A stretch of 64,000 nucleotides of DNA from Marinifilum flexuosum (GTDB taxonomy: Bacteria > Bacteroidota > Bacteroidia > Bacteroidales > Marinifilaceae): contig NZ_RAPQ01000010.1 in assembly GCF_003610555.1 (NCBI RefSeq), forward strand, positions 1 through 64,000. Direction: 5' to 3'. Position numbers and translations under genes: made by a program. The first letter of the stretch is position 1. Each line of letters begins with the position of its first letter. Under the pieces are notes generated by a model. The model was not told the origin of the DNA, made no database searches, and worked only from the letters and a program-made list of their open reading frames with translations. This document shows positions 55,195-64,000 of this stretch, one piece after another.

Positions 55195-57444
55195 ATGAAC
55201 AGAATCCACACCATCTGTATCACATTTTTTGCCTGTCTACTTTTATCATCAAGTGCCTCATCACAAGAAAATGTTAATGCTGACATTCAAAAAATAAGAA
55301 CAGCGCATCAAGGAAAGAAGTTATCAGCAAAGGGAGAAACTATCAGCACCGAAAAAATCCTCTCCTTACTTCAGGAGGACGGTAGTTTTTCGGATGAAAC
55401 TCCCCATACAAAACATATTAGAGGACGCATCACACAATTAGCCATTGATTATAAAAAAGCAAAGCAAGCCAACAAAGAGGAGTTGCGAAAGGCCATTTAC
55501 AGTTCCTTGCAATATTGGATCAATCACCGTCCAAAATATAAATTCCCAAGGGTTCCTTTTGAAACCCTTAGAGCTATGGCTGCCATTGAGTTGGTTATCT
55601 ATAATGATATGATAAAAGAGCGAGAGTCAAACCCAGCCATGGCAGGAACAATAGACTCACTGATTCAAAGCATTAGTGAATTTAGTCACTGGTGCTGGTA
55701 TAATGGCAAAAGCCCTAAAGTCTTCGATAAACATGAAGGTCATAACAGAGGTGGTAATGTTGGTTACCGCTTGTGGGGTATGACAGCTATAGCTTCTTGT
55801 TCCGGAAACGAGGCTGAGATGGATTGGGTACACGAAATTGTAAAAGAACAGTTTCCACGAGTTGTAAATACTCCAACAGATCTCCCTACTGGCTTTACTA
55901 CTGATGGATCATGGATTCAACACAACGCCGGAGGTGCACAAAACTACTGGGTTGGATATGGAGTTCACTGGATCAATCATGTTCTTAACTATGCTGAAGC
56001 CACAAAGGGAACTCAATGGGCTCTTACAGAAAAAGAATGGAACACCATTGCTGACTACTACCTGGATGGCATACAGTGGTATCATTTTAAAAATCGTGCG
56101 GCCCTGAATTTAGCAGGTAGACACAATGCATTGAAAAAAGCTCCAGCTGACAATGGAGACATGAAGAAAAAGATCTCTAAACTGTTGGCGGTCTCTCCTT
56201 ACACATTAGAAAAAGAAGCAGAATTAAAAACTCTTCTTCACAAACAAAGAACAACACACACAGCAACACTTGATTCTACCAAGTATTTCTGGAATACAGA
56301 TTTGTTGATACATAGCACCCCTAATGCTTACTTCTCAATCAAGATGTTATCAAACCGAACCACAGGATGCGAAACCTCTGAAAGTGAAAGGGCTCACGGA
56401 AAAAATAACTTCTTTAGTGGTGATGGCTCTACCATAATATATCGAAATGGAAAAGAATACGACAAAGCACGTATTGGATGGAACTGGCGCGCAATACCTG
56501 GTATCACTGCTCTTCAAAAAAATGGGAAGTTGCCATTGAGTCCATGGGGACGTGAAAGTAAAAGCAAAAATCAATTTGCCGGCGGATTAGCAGCCAACAA
56601 AAAAGGGATTGCTGCCTTTCAGTACAACCGCAAGAATAGCTATGTGAACCTGCAAGCCAACAAAGCATATTTCACTTATGACAATGTGCTTCTTGCTCTA
56701 GGAAATAGCATCAGGAAAAATAATAATGATGATTTCGATGTATGGACAACTTTGAATCAAAGTATCAGAAACGGATCGATTTTTTACAATATCAATGACA
56801 AAAAAGGAAAGATTAAGGAAGGTAAATCTTCAAATCTTAAGTTCAAAGACATCAAGAAAACTTCTTGGGTTTATCATGATGGCACTGCTTACCTGATTTT
56901 CCCAACAAAAAAAGCAAGTTCATTGCTACTATTTGCTGAAGAGAGAACTGGGAACTGGGCTGATTTGGATGGTCGTTATGCCACCAATAACAAGGAAAAT
57001 CAATTGGAAGAAACCTCCATTTTTCAGCTTTCCCTATCACATGGCAAGCATCCGGATCAGGCAGACTATTCCTATATGGTAATCCCGGGAATAGAACTCA
57101 ATGTACTAAAAGAAATCTGTAAAGATAAATTACCTCTTATCATTCAAAACAATGATGAACAGCAGGCTATTCAAATTGATACCAACACTTATATGATGGT
57201 CTTCTATAAGAAAGGATCAGTATCCCTAAAAGATGGAATCAGCTTAGAAAGTGATGTACCTGTTATTGCCATGCTATCCTTGAACAATGAGGAGGCTGTA
57301 CTTCAAGTTTCTGATCCTCTTCATCAGCAAAAGAATGGAAAGATAAAAATTAATACAGGTAATAAGACTCTTGAATCAAACATTGACTTCCCACAAGGAA
57401 TCAATGTTGGAAAATCAACTGAAATAAAATTAAATCTTAAATAA
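55195..57444 (+). CDS. Chondroitin AC lyase-like enzyme (PL8)
   Basis: The 749-residue exported lyase (signal peptide about 1-23, cut after SSASSQ) has the two-part PL8 form: a helical toroid (about 30-370) and beta-sandwich domains (about 375-745). Candidate catalytic residues are H243 (DGSWIQHNAGGAQNYWVGYG, with tyrosines 8 and 12 residues later), an asparagine in HEGHNRGGNVGYRLWG and R309 (LNLAGRHNAL). Its length is that of chondroitinase AC and hyaluronate lyases rather than the larger ABC type. It begins the plus-strand block 12 bases before the GH88 gene. The lyase would create the unsaturated uronate end that GH88 removes. Confidence 0.88.
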   Translation: MNRIHTICITFFACLLLSSSASSQENVNADIQKIRTAHQGKKLSAKGETISTEKILSLLQEDGSFSDETPHTKHIRGRITQLAIDYKKAKQANKEELRKAIYSSLQYWINHRPKYKFPRVPFETLRAMAAIELVIYNDMIKERESNPAMAGTIDSLIQSISEFSHWCWYNGKSPKVFDKHEGHNRGGNVGYRLWGMTAIASCSGNEAEMDWVHEIVKEQFPRVVNTPTDLPTGFTTDGSWIQHNAGGAQNYWVGYGVHWINHVLNYAEATKGTQWALTEKEWNTIADYYLDGIQWYHFKNRAALNLAGRHNALKKAPADNGDMKKKISKLLAVSPYTLEKEAELKTLLHKQRTTHTATLDSTKYFWNTDLLIHSTPNAYFSIKMLSNRTTGCETSESERAHGKNNFFSGDGSTIIYRNGKEYDKARIGWNWRAIPGITALQKNGKLPLSPWGRESKSKNQFAGGLAANKKGIAAFQYNRKNSYVNLQANKAYFTYDNVLLALGNSIRKNNNDDFDVWTTLNQSIRNGSIFYNINDKKGKIKEGKSSNLKFKDIKKTSWVYHDGTAYLIFPTKKASSLLLFAEERTGNWADLDGRYATNNKENQLEETSIFQLSLSHGKHPDQADYSYMVIPGIELNVLKEICKDKLPLIIQNNDEQQAIQIDTNTYMMVFYKKGSVSLKDGISLESDVPVIAMLSLNNEEAVLQVSDPLHQQKNGKIKINTGNKTLESNIDFPQGINVGKSTEIKLNLK

Positions 57445-57456
57445 TAAAGTTCAAAA

Positions 57457-58680
57457 ATGAAGCAAAATCTTCAATTTACGATTCTTTTGACTTGTGTGGC
57501 CTTTCTTTGGTCATGCAATAGTCCAAAACATTCTTCTAACAATATTGTAGAGGAAAATGTAGAATTCGCGACTCAGCAAATTGGTCGTGAAATAGAGAAT
57601 ATGAATGCAAAAGGAGAAATCTTGAATCCGAGAACCATTCATAAAGATGGAACAACCAGATACAACACTCCTGAGCTTTGGACAAGTGGATTTTTCCCTG
57701 GTTCTTTATGGTATTTGTATGAATTAACTGGCGATAACAAATGGAAAACTGAAGCTGAGAAAGTCACTGAAACATTAGACACCGTTCAGTATCTAACCTG
57801 GCATCACGATGTAGGTTTCATGGTATACTGTAGCTATGGTAATGGTTACAGACTAACCAAAAAACCTGAATATAAAGATGTCATTGTTCAGGCAGCAAAA
57901 TCACTAAGTACCAGATATCGTCCAAATGTGGGAGCAATCCAGTCTTGGAATGTTCACCGCGGATGGCAAGCCAAAAGAGGATGGCAATGTCCAGTGATTA
58001 TTGACAATATGATGAACCTGGAACTGTTGTTCGAAGCTACAAAACTAAGTGGAGACAATAGCTTTAGAGATATTGCTATTAAGCATGCTGAAACAACTAT
58101 GGATCACCATTTTCGTGAAGATTACAGCTCGTATCATGTGATCGACTACGATACCATCACAGGCCAAGTACGCAATAAAGTAACTGCACAAGGTTATGCT
58201 GATCATTCTGCATGGTCACGTGGACAAGGTTGGGCTATCTACGGATATACTCTTTGTTACCGTGAAACCAAAGATCCAAAGTTTTTGAAACAAGCGGAAG
58301 CTATTGCCAACTTCCTTTTCTCACACCCAAGAATGCCTAAGGATCTTGTTCCTTACTGGGATTTCGATTGTAAGGACATTCCAAATACCCCAAGAGATGC
58401 TTCAGCTGCTAGTGTAATTGCTTCTGCATTGTATGAGTTAAGCACTTATAGCCCTGAAAAATCAGCTAAATACAAGCAATTGGCCGATGAAATTGTTGTA
58501 AATCTTTCTTCACCTGCTTATCGTGCTAAATTGGGCGAGAATAACAACTTTTTATTGATGCACAGTGTAGGTAGTATCCCTCATGGGGCAGAAATTGATG
58601 TTCCTTTAAACTATGCTGATTATTACTTCCTGGAAGCTCTTTGCAGAAAAAGAGAATTGGAAAAACTAGCAGCCAAATAA
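57457..58680 (+). CDS. Unsaturated glucuronyl hydrolase (GH88)
   Basis: The 407-residue lipoprotein (lipobox LWSC, C20) hydrolyses the 4,5-unsaturated uronic acid that lyases leave at the non-reducing end of oligosaccharides. The (alpha/alpha)6 pattern is clear: LWTSGFFPGSLWYLYELTGD, then HHDVGFMVYCSYGNGYRLT with catalytic-type D118, IIDNMMNLELLFEA with D183, and QGYADHSAWSRGQGWAIYGY and YWDFDCKDIPNTPRDASAAS in the second half. It is directly between two PL8 genes, exactly the set needed for chondroitin oligosaccharides. A hairpin after its stop codon may reduce transcription into the next gene. Confidence 0.94.
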   Translation: MKQNLQFTILLTCVAFLWSCNSPKHSSNNIVEENVEFATQQIGREIENMNAKGEILNPRTIHKDGTTRYNTPELWTSGFFPGSLWYLYELTGDNKWKTEAEKVTETLDTVQYLTWHHDVGFMVYCSYGNGYRLTKKPEYKDVIVQAAKSLSTRYRPNVGAIQSWNVHRGWQAKRGWQCPVIIDNMMNLELLFEATKLSGDNSFRDIAIKHAETTMDHHFREDYSSYHVIDYDTITGQVRNKVTAQGYADHSAWSRGQGWAIYGYTLCYRETKDPKFLKQAEAIANFLFSHPRMPKDLVPYWDFDCKDIPNTPRDASAASVIASALYELSTYSPEKSAKYKQLADEIVVNLSSPAYRAKLGENNNFLLMHSVGSIPHGAEIDVPLNYADYYFLEALCRKRELEKLAAK

Positions 58681-58687
58681 ATTCAAA

Positions 58688-58714
58688 TTGTCCCCGACTT
58701 ATTAGCGGGGACAA
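58688..58714 (+). terminator. Hairpin after the GH88 gene
   Basis: TTGTCCCCG and CGGGGACAA form a perfect 9-bp stem with a 9-base loop, starting 8 bases past the stop codon. Only a broken T-tract (GCTTTACTTTTATTTA) follows, so it is a partial terminator or mRNA-stabilising hairpin. Confidence 0.55.
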
Positions 58715-58842
58715 GCTTTACTTTTATTTATTGTAATGGAAAAGTATCAAATAATGATTTTGGTACACTTTACTGCTCAATCATTATCTTGCATCCGTCA
58801 GGTATTCTTTTCTTGCAACAGCAAAAGCCAATACATATTACA

Positions 58843-61800
58843 ATGCATACAAAAAAATATACCAAATTACTTCACTGTTTAAGACAGACTTTATTAATAG
58901 CCTGTGTTCTAATTAGTGCCAAGTTATCAGCTCAGGATCTTTTTGTGCCTGAAATCATCTCCTTCGAAGGAGAGCAAGTAAACTCTCAATGGAATGCTGA
59001 TTCAAAATCAGAATTACAAGTTAGCGAACGTCATTTTAAGCATGGCAAGCAAAGTTTAAAATGGACATGGGAACGCAAAGGTTTTCTGGAATTGGATGAA
59101 AATATAAATTTTACTCCCTTTAATCCTGAAGCGGTTGATAAGTCAATTCCAACCTTCTGCTTTTGGGTTTACAATGAAACTCCTAAAGATGAAAAAATCA
59201 CTGTTCAGTTTGCTACTAATGAAACTGTAAACTGCGAGTTTGAATTCGGATTAAACTACAAAGGATGGAGAGCTGCCTGGGTAGCTTTCGAACGCGACAT
59301 GAAAGGTACTCCAGTAACCAGCATGAACAAGATGAGAATCATCGCTCCTGAAAATACTTCTGGCAGCTTGTATTTCGATCACATCATGTTGTGTACCCCT
59401 GCCGACAGCAGATGGAATACTCCAGACTACCAGGTTCCTTTTGTGAATGCAAAAACTGAAAACCACTGGCTGGTTCTTTACAAGTCGAGCTTAAATAATC
59501 CAAGCCAAAAACTTGAATCTTTGACTGACAAACAGATCAAAGGGATTCAGATGATCAACAAAAGGTATAGTAAGTCTGTCATCAAAAAAGTAAAAGTTAC
59601 TGACAAGTTGATGAAGCAAATCAGAAAAGACTATGCCAAATACAAGATTTCCAGAAATGGGAACCAAATCACTGGAGAGAACATCTGGTTCTGTCGCTTC
59701 TCGGAAATATACCGCCCTTACTCTAAGGATTGGAAAAACTATTTCAACAAGCATAACAAAGGCTTTAAGAAATATACAAAACTGATGTTTGATGTTGCCT
59801 GTGCCTACAATCAAACTGACAATAGTGAGTATAAAAACGAATTGGAGGAATTGTTCTTCAATCTATCTGATCATATTATTGACCAGGGTTGGGCAGAAGG
59901 TAGCGCCAACGGAACCCTTCATCATCTGGGATATAGCATGAGAACGTACTACTCAGCCTATTTCCTAATGCGAGAATCATTAATCAGAACCAAAAGAGCA
60001 GACCAGGCCCAAAAAGCAATGGAATGGTACTCTGGCGTAAAGGAGGTGTTTGCTCCTTTCCATGGTAAAGGCATGAGCATTGATGCTTTCAATACTTCTG
60101 TAATGGGAAGATTGGCAAGTATCCTGATGCTGGAAGATTCTCCTGAGAAAGTACGCTACTTGAAAGCATATGTAGCATGGATCGACAACGGATTGGCAAT
60201 TGCTCCTGGTTTGAAAGACAGTTTCAAAGTAGATGGTTCGGTTTTCCACCACGCCAACAATTACCCTGCCTATGCTACCGGAGGATATGATGGCGCAACA
60301 AGAATGGTTTACTATTTTAGTAAAACTCCATTTCATGTTTCAGAAGAAGGGCATAGAATCTTAAAAGAATCATTGTTAAAGACACGCCTTTTCTGTAACA
60401 AAGAAACCTGGCCAACTTCAATGTCGGGACGCCATCCTAATGGGAAAGGAAAACTATCTGCTACTCATTATGAGTTGATGGCCCTGTCAGGAACTCCTGA
60501 TGGAAAGAAGAAAATTGACAAGGATATGGCTGCTGCTTACCTAAGATTAATGGAAGGTAAGAAAGCAAGCGGAAGTGTTAAGAAATTCCAAAAAGCCGGA
60601 ATTCAAGCTGAAGCTGATCCTAATGGTAACTGGACCATGAACTATGCTGCTCTGGGAATTCACCGCAGAGACAACTGGTCGGTTACAGCACAAGGACACA
60701 GTCGTTACCTGTGGGCAGCCGAGCACTATATAGGCGCCAATTACTATGGCCGTTATATGAAACACGGGCAAGTTCAAATTTTGGCCGGAACCGATAAGCC
60801 AAGTGTATTCACTGCCGGGTTTAACGTAAATGGTTGGGACTGGGGCCGATTTGCCGGAACCACTGCCATTCACTTGCCAATAGAACAATTGCGTGCCAAC
60901 ATTCTTAATGTTGATCAGGTAACTGGCTATGAGGAAATGCTTATGTCTGATGAAGCATTTGCAGGAGCCATTTCTTTGGAAGGAAAGAATGGTGCGTGGG
61001 GAATGAAACTGCATGAGCACGACAAATACAATGGATCTCACCGTGCTTTAAAATCAGTTTTCTTTTTCGACGAGAAAATCATCTGCCTGGGTAGTGATAT
61101 TGAAAACATCAATGCCGATTTTGAAACGGAAACCACCCTATTCCAAAACTATTTGAAGCAAGAGTCTGATGCAGTTCAAATGAATGGCAAGGAGATTTCT
61201 AAATTTCCGTTTGCTTATGTAGGTAAAAGCAAAAAAGCGAATCTATTAACCGACAATGTTGGGAACAGCTTTTACATTCCTTCAGCCTATACTGTGGAAG
61301 TAGGCAAGCAGTTGCAACATTCAAAAGATCAGAAGAAGGAAACTCCAAACCAAGGAAACTTTGCGACAGCAGTGATTCGCCACGGCAAAGCTCCAAAAGG
61401 AGAATCATATGAATATGCCATATTGGTTCAAAGAGGACACAAAGAGTTACAGAAGTTTGCCAAGCAAATGAAGAAAAAGGCTAAAGCTCCTTACACCGTT
61501 CTTCAAAAGGACAGCAAAGCACACGTTGTTCGTGAAAATACAAGCAAAACAACTGCCTTTGTTCTGTTCGAAGCAAATGAACAAATCAACATCTCTGGAG
61601 TGAAAGCTGTTGATGCTCCGGCATTGGTAATGCTGAAAGATAAAAAAGATACCAAAGTACTTAGCCTTTGTGATCCTGATCTGCACCTGTATCAAGGTCC
61701 TGCTGATGTGGTCATTGAAAATGATAAAAGAAAGGAAAGAAGTATATATTCTCGCGAATGGAAAGACAACGAAAGTAAGATTTCGAAAGTGAGAATAACC

Positions 61801-61929
61801 ATTGAAGGAAACTGGTCTGTTCCAAACAACAAATACTGTACATTGATTAGCAACGAAGACAATCATACGGTATTGGAATTCAGCTGTCAGCATGGCTTGA
61901 CCAGAGAAGTTGAACTACAAAAAAAATAG
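58843..61929 (+). CDS. Chondroitin sulfate ABC lyase (PL8), without T9SS tail
   Basis: Starting at MHTKKYTKLL gives 1,028 residues with a good signal peptide (cut near SAQD); the open frame begins 18 codons earlier with a segment that does not look like a signal. The order is jelly-roll lyase N-domain, helical catalytic toroid with H470 and Y477 (FHHANNYPAY, same 7-residue spacing as in chondroitinase ABC I) and an arginine in MSGRHPNGKG, then beta-sandwich domains with the shared GIHRRDNW and NGWDWGRF blocks. It ends at EVELQKK, lacking the Fn3-like and type IX sorting domains of its paralogue at 46-49.7 kb, so it is probably periplasmic. Confidence 0.92.
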   Translation: MHTKKYTKLLHCLRQTLLIACVLISAKLSAQDLFVPEIISFEGEQVNSQWNADSKSELQVSERHFKHGKQSLKWTWERKGFLELDENINFTPFNPEAVDKSIPTFCFWVYNETPKDEKITVQFATNETVNCEFEFGLNYKGWRAAWVAFERDMKGTPVTSMNKMRIIAPENTSGSLYFDHIMLCTPADSRWNTPDYQVPFVNAKTENHWLVLYKSSLNNPSQKLESLTDKQIKGIQMINKRYSKSVIKKVKVTDKLMKQIRKDYAKYKISRNGNQITGENIWFCRFSEIYRPYSKDWKNYFNKHNKGFKKYTKLMFDVACAYNQTDNSEYKNELEELFFNLSDHIIDQGWAEGSANGTLHHLGYSMRTYYSAYFLMRESLIRTKRADQAQKAMEWYSGVKEVFAPFHGKGMSIDAFNTSVMGRLASILMLEDSPEKVRYLKAYVAWIDNGLAIAPGLKDSFKVDGSVFHHANNYPAYATGGYDGATRMVYYFSKTPFHVSEEGHRILKESLLKTRLFCNKETWPTSMSGRHPNGKGKLSATHYELMALSGTPDGKKKIDKDMAAAYLRLMEGKKASGSVKKFQKAGIQAEADPNGNWTMNYAALGIHRRDNWSVTAQGHSRYLWAAEHYIGANYYGRYMKHGQVQILAGTDKPSVFTAGFNVNGWDWGRFAGTTAIHLPIEQLRANILNVDQVTGYEEMLMSDEAFAGAISLEGKNGAWGMKLHEHDKYNGSHRALKSVFFFDEKIICLGSDIENINADFETETTLFQNYLKQESDAVQMNGKEISKFPFAYVGKSKKANLLTDNVGNSFYIPSAYTVEVGKQLQHSKDQKKETPNQGNFATAVIRHGKAPKGESYEYAILVQRGHKELQKFAKQMKKKAKAPYTVLQKDSKAHVVRENTSKTTAFVLFEANEQINISGVKAVDAPALVMLKDKKDTKVLSLCDPDLHLYQGPADVVIENDKRKERSIYSREWKDNESKISKVRITIEGNWSVPNNKYCTLISNEDNHTVLEFSCQHGLTREVELQKK

Positions 61930-61932
61930 ATC

Positions 61933-63432
61933 ATGGCTAAAGATATTTCAAGAAGAAACTTTATACGTAATACCGCCGCAATTACTGCAGGTATGACCCT
62001 GATTCCACAGGGCTTACTAAGTTCTTGTACCAGAAAAGTAAAAAAACCAAACTTGCTTTTCATCTTCCCGGATCAATACAGAAAGCAAGCCATGGGATTT
62101 ATGAAGCAAGATCCTGTGTTAACACCAAATATCGACAAGCTGGCAAACGATGGTGTTGTATTTAGCAATGCTGTTAGTAACCATCCATTGTGTAGCCCAT
62201 ATCGAGGTATGATGCTAACAGGAAAGTATCCATTGTCGAATGGTGTATTGTCGAACTGCCACTCGGGTAGAACAGAATTTGGAAACTTCCTAAAACCAGA
62301 TGATGTTTGTTTTTCAGATGTATTGTCGAACAACGGTTACGATGCTGCCTATGTAGGTAAGTGGCACCTTGACGGACCTACTGCAACCAAAAAGGGAGAA
62401 GCCAAAGTATGGGATTCCTATTGCAAACCTGGCAAACACCGCCACGGATTTAATTTCTGGTATTCTTATGGTGCTGATGACAACCACTTGACTCCTCACT
62501 ATTGGATCAACGATGCAGGTGAAGATCAGGCACAGTACTTTAAGCAATGGTCTCCTGAGCATGAAGCTGAAGTTGTAGAGAAGTACCTGGAAAATGCTGG
62601 TGACAAATTTAGAAATGATGACAAGCCATTTGCCATGTTCTGGGCCATCAACCCTCCTCATCATCCTTTTAACCTGGTACCTGAAAAGTACAAGGAGCGT
62701 TTCGAAGGCAAAACAGAGAAAGATGTACTGAACCGACCAAACGTACAGTATACGGACAACAGAGAGATGGGAGACAAAGGTTTTGGAGATATGTTCGTTG
62801 AAAAACGAATCGATCAATCCATTGATTACTTCTCTATGTGTGAAGGAGTAGACCTACAAATTGGAAAGATTTTGAAAACCTTGAAAGAACAAGGTTTAGA
62901 CGAAAATACCATTGTCATCTTTACTTCTGATCACGGAGAAATGCTGGGAAGCCAAGGGATGATGCACAAGAATATTTGGTTTAGCGAAGCCTATGATATT
63001 CCATTCATTATTCGTTGGCCTAAGAAGATTAAACCTGGCACCGATGATTTGTTGATGAGTGTACCTGATGTGATGCCTACCCTACTTGGTTTGATGGGTA
63101 TGTCGGATGATATCCCTTCGGAAGTGGAAGGAAAAGACTACTCAGGAATTTTCAGAAATGAGAAAGTAGATCGTCCGGAAGCGGCCTTGTATTTCTTTGC
63201 CAAACCAGAAGACGATACTGAAAAACGCAGAGGTGTGAAAACACATACCCACACCTATGTGATCGCATATGATAACAAAGGAGAGAAACATCACTTCTTG
63301 TATGATGATGTAAACGATCCATATCAAATGGAAAACATTTATGGAGAGAATACGGAACTGGAACAAGATTTAACCGAAAAGCTTCGTGAAATCTTAATCC
63401 GCACAAACGATCCGTTTGTTTCCTATTTATAA
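61933..63432 (+). CDS. Sulfatase with twin-arginine signal
   Basis: This 499-residue S1-family sulfatase has the maturation motif C87-SPYR in HPLCSPYRGMMLTGKYP and TSDHGEMLGSQGMMHKNIWF for the second metal site. The usual DD before it is reduced to FPDQYRK, with one aspartate at D47. SRRNFIRNTAAITAG is a twin-arginine signal, and LSSC (C32) could be a lipobox, so it would be exported folded and perhaps lipidated, unlike the Sec-type lipoprotein sulfatases at 39.6-44.6 kb. It begins 3 bases after the PL8 stop and is surely co-transcribed. A substrate among sulfated GalNAc or uronate units is inferred from context. Confidence 0.87.
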   Translation: MAKDISRRNFIRNTAAITAGMTLIPQGLLSSCTRKVKKPNLLFIFPDQYRKQAMGFMKQDPVLTPNIDKLANDGVVFSNAVSNHPLCSPYRGMMLTGKYPLSNGVLSNCHSGRTEFGNFLKPDDVCFSDVLSNNGYDAAYVGKWHLDGPTATKKGEAKVWDSYCKPGKHRHGFNFWYSYGADDNHLTPHYWINDAGEDQAQYFKQWSPEHEAEVVEKYLENAGDKFRNDDKPFAMFWAINPPHHPFNLVPEKYKERFEGKTEKDVLNRPNVQYTDNREMGDKGFGDMFVEKRIDQSIDYFSMCEGVDLQIGKILKTLKEQGLDENTIVIFTSDHGEMLGSQGMMHKNIWFSEAYDIPFIIRWPKKIKPGTDDLLMSVPDVMPTLLGLMGMSDDIPSEVEGKDYSGIFRNEKVDRPEAALYFFAKPEDDTEKRRGVKTHTHTYVIAYDNKGEKHHFLYDDVNDPYQMENIYGENTELEQDLTEKLREILIRTNDPFVSYL

Positions 63433-63737
63433 TACCAATTATCACACCAAATGCGCCTAATAAATCACATCTTTTCTTCTGTAGCTGTACTAAAAAATAC
63501 AACGTAACCTTGCTATGTCTTAATTTTTTAGTTTTCGCTACAAAAGAAAATCTATTAATTTCTTTTAGGCTCATTTAGTATTATAATTGGAATAAGACTT
63601 AGCATATCTTGATTCAAAAAAGGGCTGAGTAGTAAATTTGCACTTTGCGTAAAAGTGCCATCCAATTGTTTCATTGAAATTATCGCTTCATATTTACTGG
63701 ATGTTTACTACTGGCCCTTTTTCTAAACTTTAAAGTA
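63433..63737. other. 305-bp intergenic region with a structured element
   Basis: The first half is AT-rich and shows nothing definite. The second half holds a branched inverted-repeat element (63617-63722) that ends 16 bases before the next start codon. No gene is credible here. Confidence 0.5.
63617..63722 (+). promoter_or_regulatory. Branched stem-loop in the leader of the last gene
   Basis: AAAAAGGGC (63617-63625) and AGTAGTAAA (63628-63636) pair with GCCCTTTTT (63714-63722) and TTTACTACT (63704-63712), with a small internal loop. The enclosed sequence contains a second hairpin, GCACTTT/AAAGTGC (63640-63658). A T-run closes the outer stem, so it may be a terminator, an attenuator or a structured mRNA leader. 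Confidence 0.45.
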
Positions 63738-64000
63738 ATGAACAAAATTCATCTATATCTTCTCACCATAGTTCTCACTTTTCTTACGCTTCAAGTAGTG
63801 GCTCAAGAATCTCTGGAGAAGGGAAAAGAGAAGAAATTGGTATACGAATGTGACTTCAATCAAAAATCATCACTGGAGGATTGGGTGATGGAAGGCCCGG
63901 GAATTGCCAAAATCAATAAAGGTCGTCTGGAGCTTTATTCCCGTTATCACAAAAAAGTGAATCGGAAGATGAAAAAGGGTGATATTGTTTTTGAAGAAGG
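63738..64000 (+). CDS. Secreted lectin-fold protein, DUF1961/DUF6250-like, 3' end missing
   Basis: Only 87 codons are inside the window. They encode a signal peptide (MNKIHLYLLTIVLTFLTLQV, then VAQ) followed by LVYECDFNQKSSLEDWVMEG and AKINKGRLELYS, the opening strands of a concanavalin-like sugar-acting domain of the type often found beside polysaccharide lyases. It resembles in form the protein encoded at 53.8-54.5 kb. It follows the last sulfatase after 305 bases, so it may be a new transcription unit of the same cluster. Confidence 0.7.
   Translation, partial: MNKIHLYLLTIVLTFLTLQVVAQESLEKGKEKKLVYECDFNQKSSLEDWVMEGPGIAKINKGRLELYSRYHKKVNRKMKKGDIVFEE

Overview
The window looks like a chromosomal piece of an AT-rich, probably marine member of the Bacteroidota, perhaps of the Bacteroidales/Marinilabiliales kind. 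The grounds are a SusC/SusD pair with an ECF sigma factor and FecR anti-sigma factor, many LxxC-type lipoproteins, a type IX secretion (T9SS) sorting domain, sulfatase-rich polysaccharide-degradation genes, Bacteroides-type mobilization genes and weak Shine-Dalgarno signals. The species cannot be named from this sequence. No rRNA, tRNA, CRISPR array or transposase was found.

Layout. (1) 1-17565, minus strand: the first 5,855 codons of one giant secreted protein. It has a signal peptide, about 45 HYR-type immunoglobulin-like domains, then about 15 Calx-beta domains, and it runs off the left edge. The sampled codons are open throughout. It is easy to miss because it has no stop codon in the window. 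(2) 18119-20.9 kb: a three-gene mobilization module (MobC-like, MOBP-type relaxase, membrane protein). Upstream of it is a non-coding stretch rich in inverted repeats that may hold an oriT; no integrase is visible. (3) 20.9-33.1 kb: a self-contained island of ECF sigma, FecR, SusC, SusD, two thioredoxin-fold proteins and a DUF4369/beta-propeller lipoprotein. Direct copies of two short sequences flank it, one resembling a tmRNA 3' end. (4) 33.4-37.4 kb: an operon for cytochrome b, a Rieske protein and an octaheme cytochrome c with TPR repeats, presumably a quinol-oxidising complex. (5) 37.8-64 kb: galE, a CBM9-like protein and a large glycosaminoglycan (chondroitin/dermatan sulfate type) degradation cluster. 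The cluster has four sulfatases, three PL8 lyases, a PL6 chondroitinase-B-like lyase, a heparinase II/III-like lyase, a GH88 unsaturated glucuronyl hydrolase, a DUF4861 protein and two lectin-fold accessory proteins. It continues past the right edge.

How the parts may work together. In the glycosaminoglycan cluster, surface and periplasmic lyases would cut sulfated chains into unsaturated oligosaccharides, sulfatases would remove sulfate, and GH88 would release the unsaturated uronate. The cluster is split by a 705-bp divergent control region at 54490-55194 and has no SusC/SusD of its own in this window. The 20.9-33.1 kb island has the usual regulatory logic: the SusC N-terminal STN domain signals to FecR, which releases the ECF sigma factor. 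A hairpin plus T-run between susD and the thioredoxin genes would lower expression of the accessory genes relative to the transporter.
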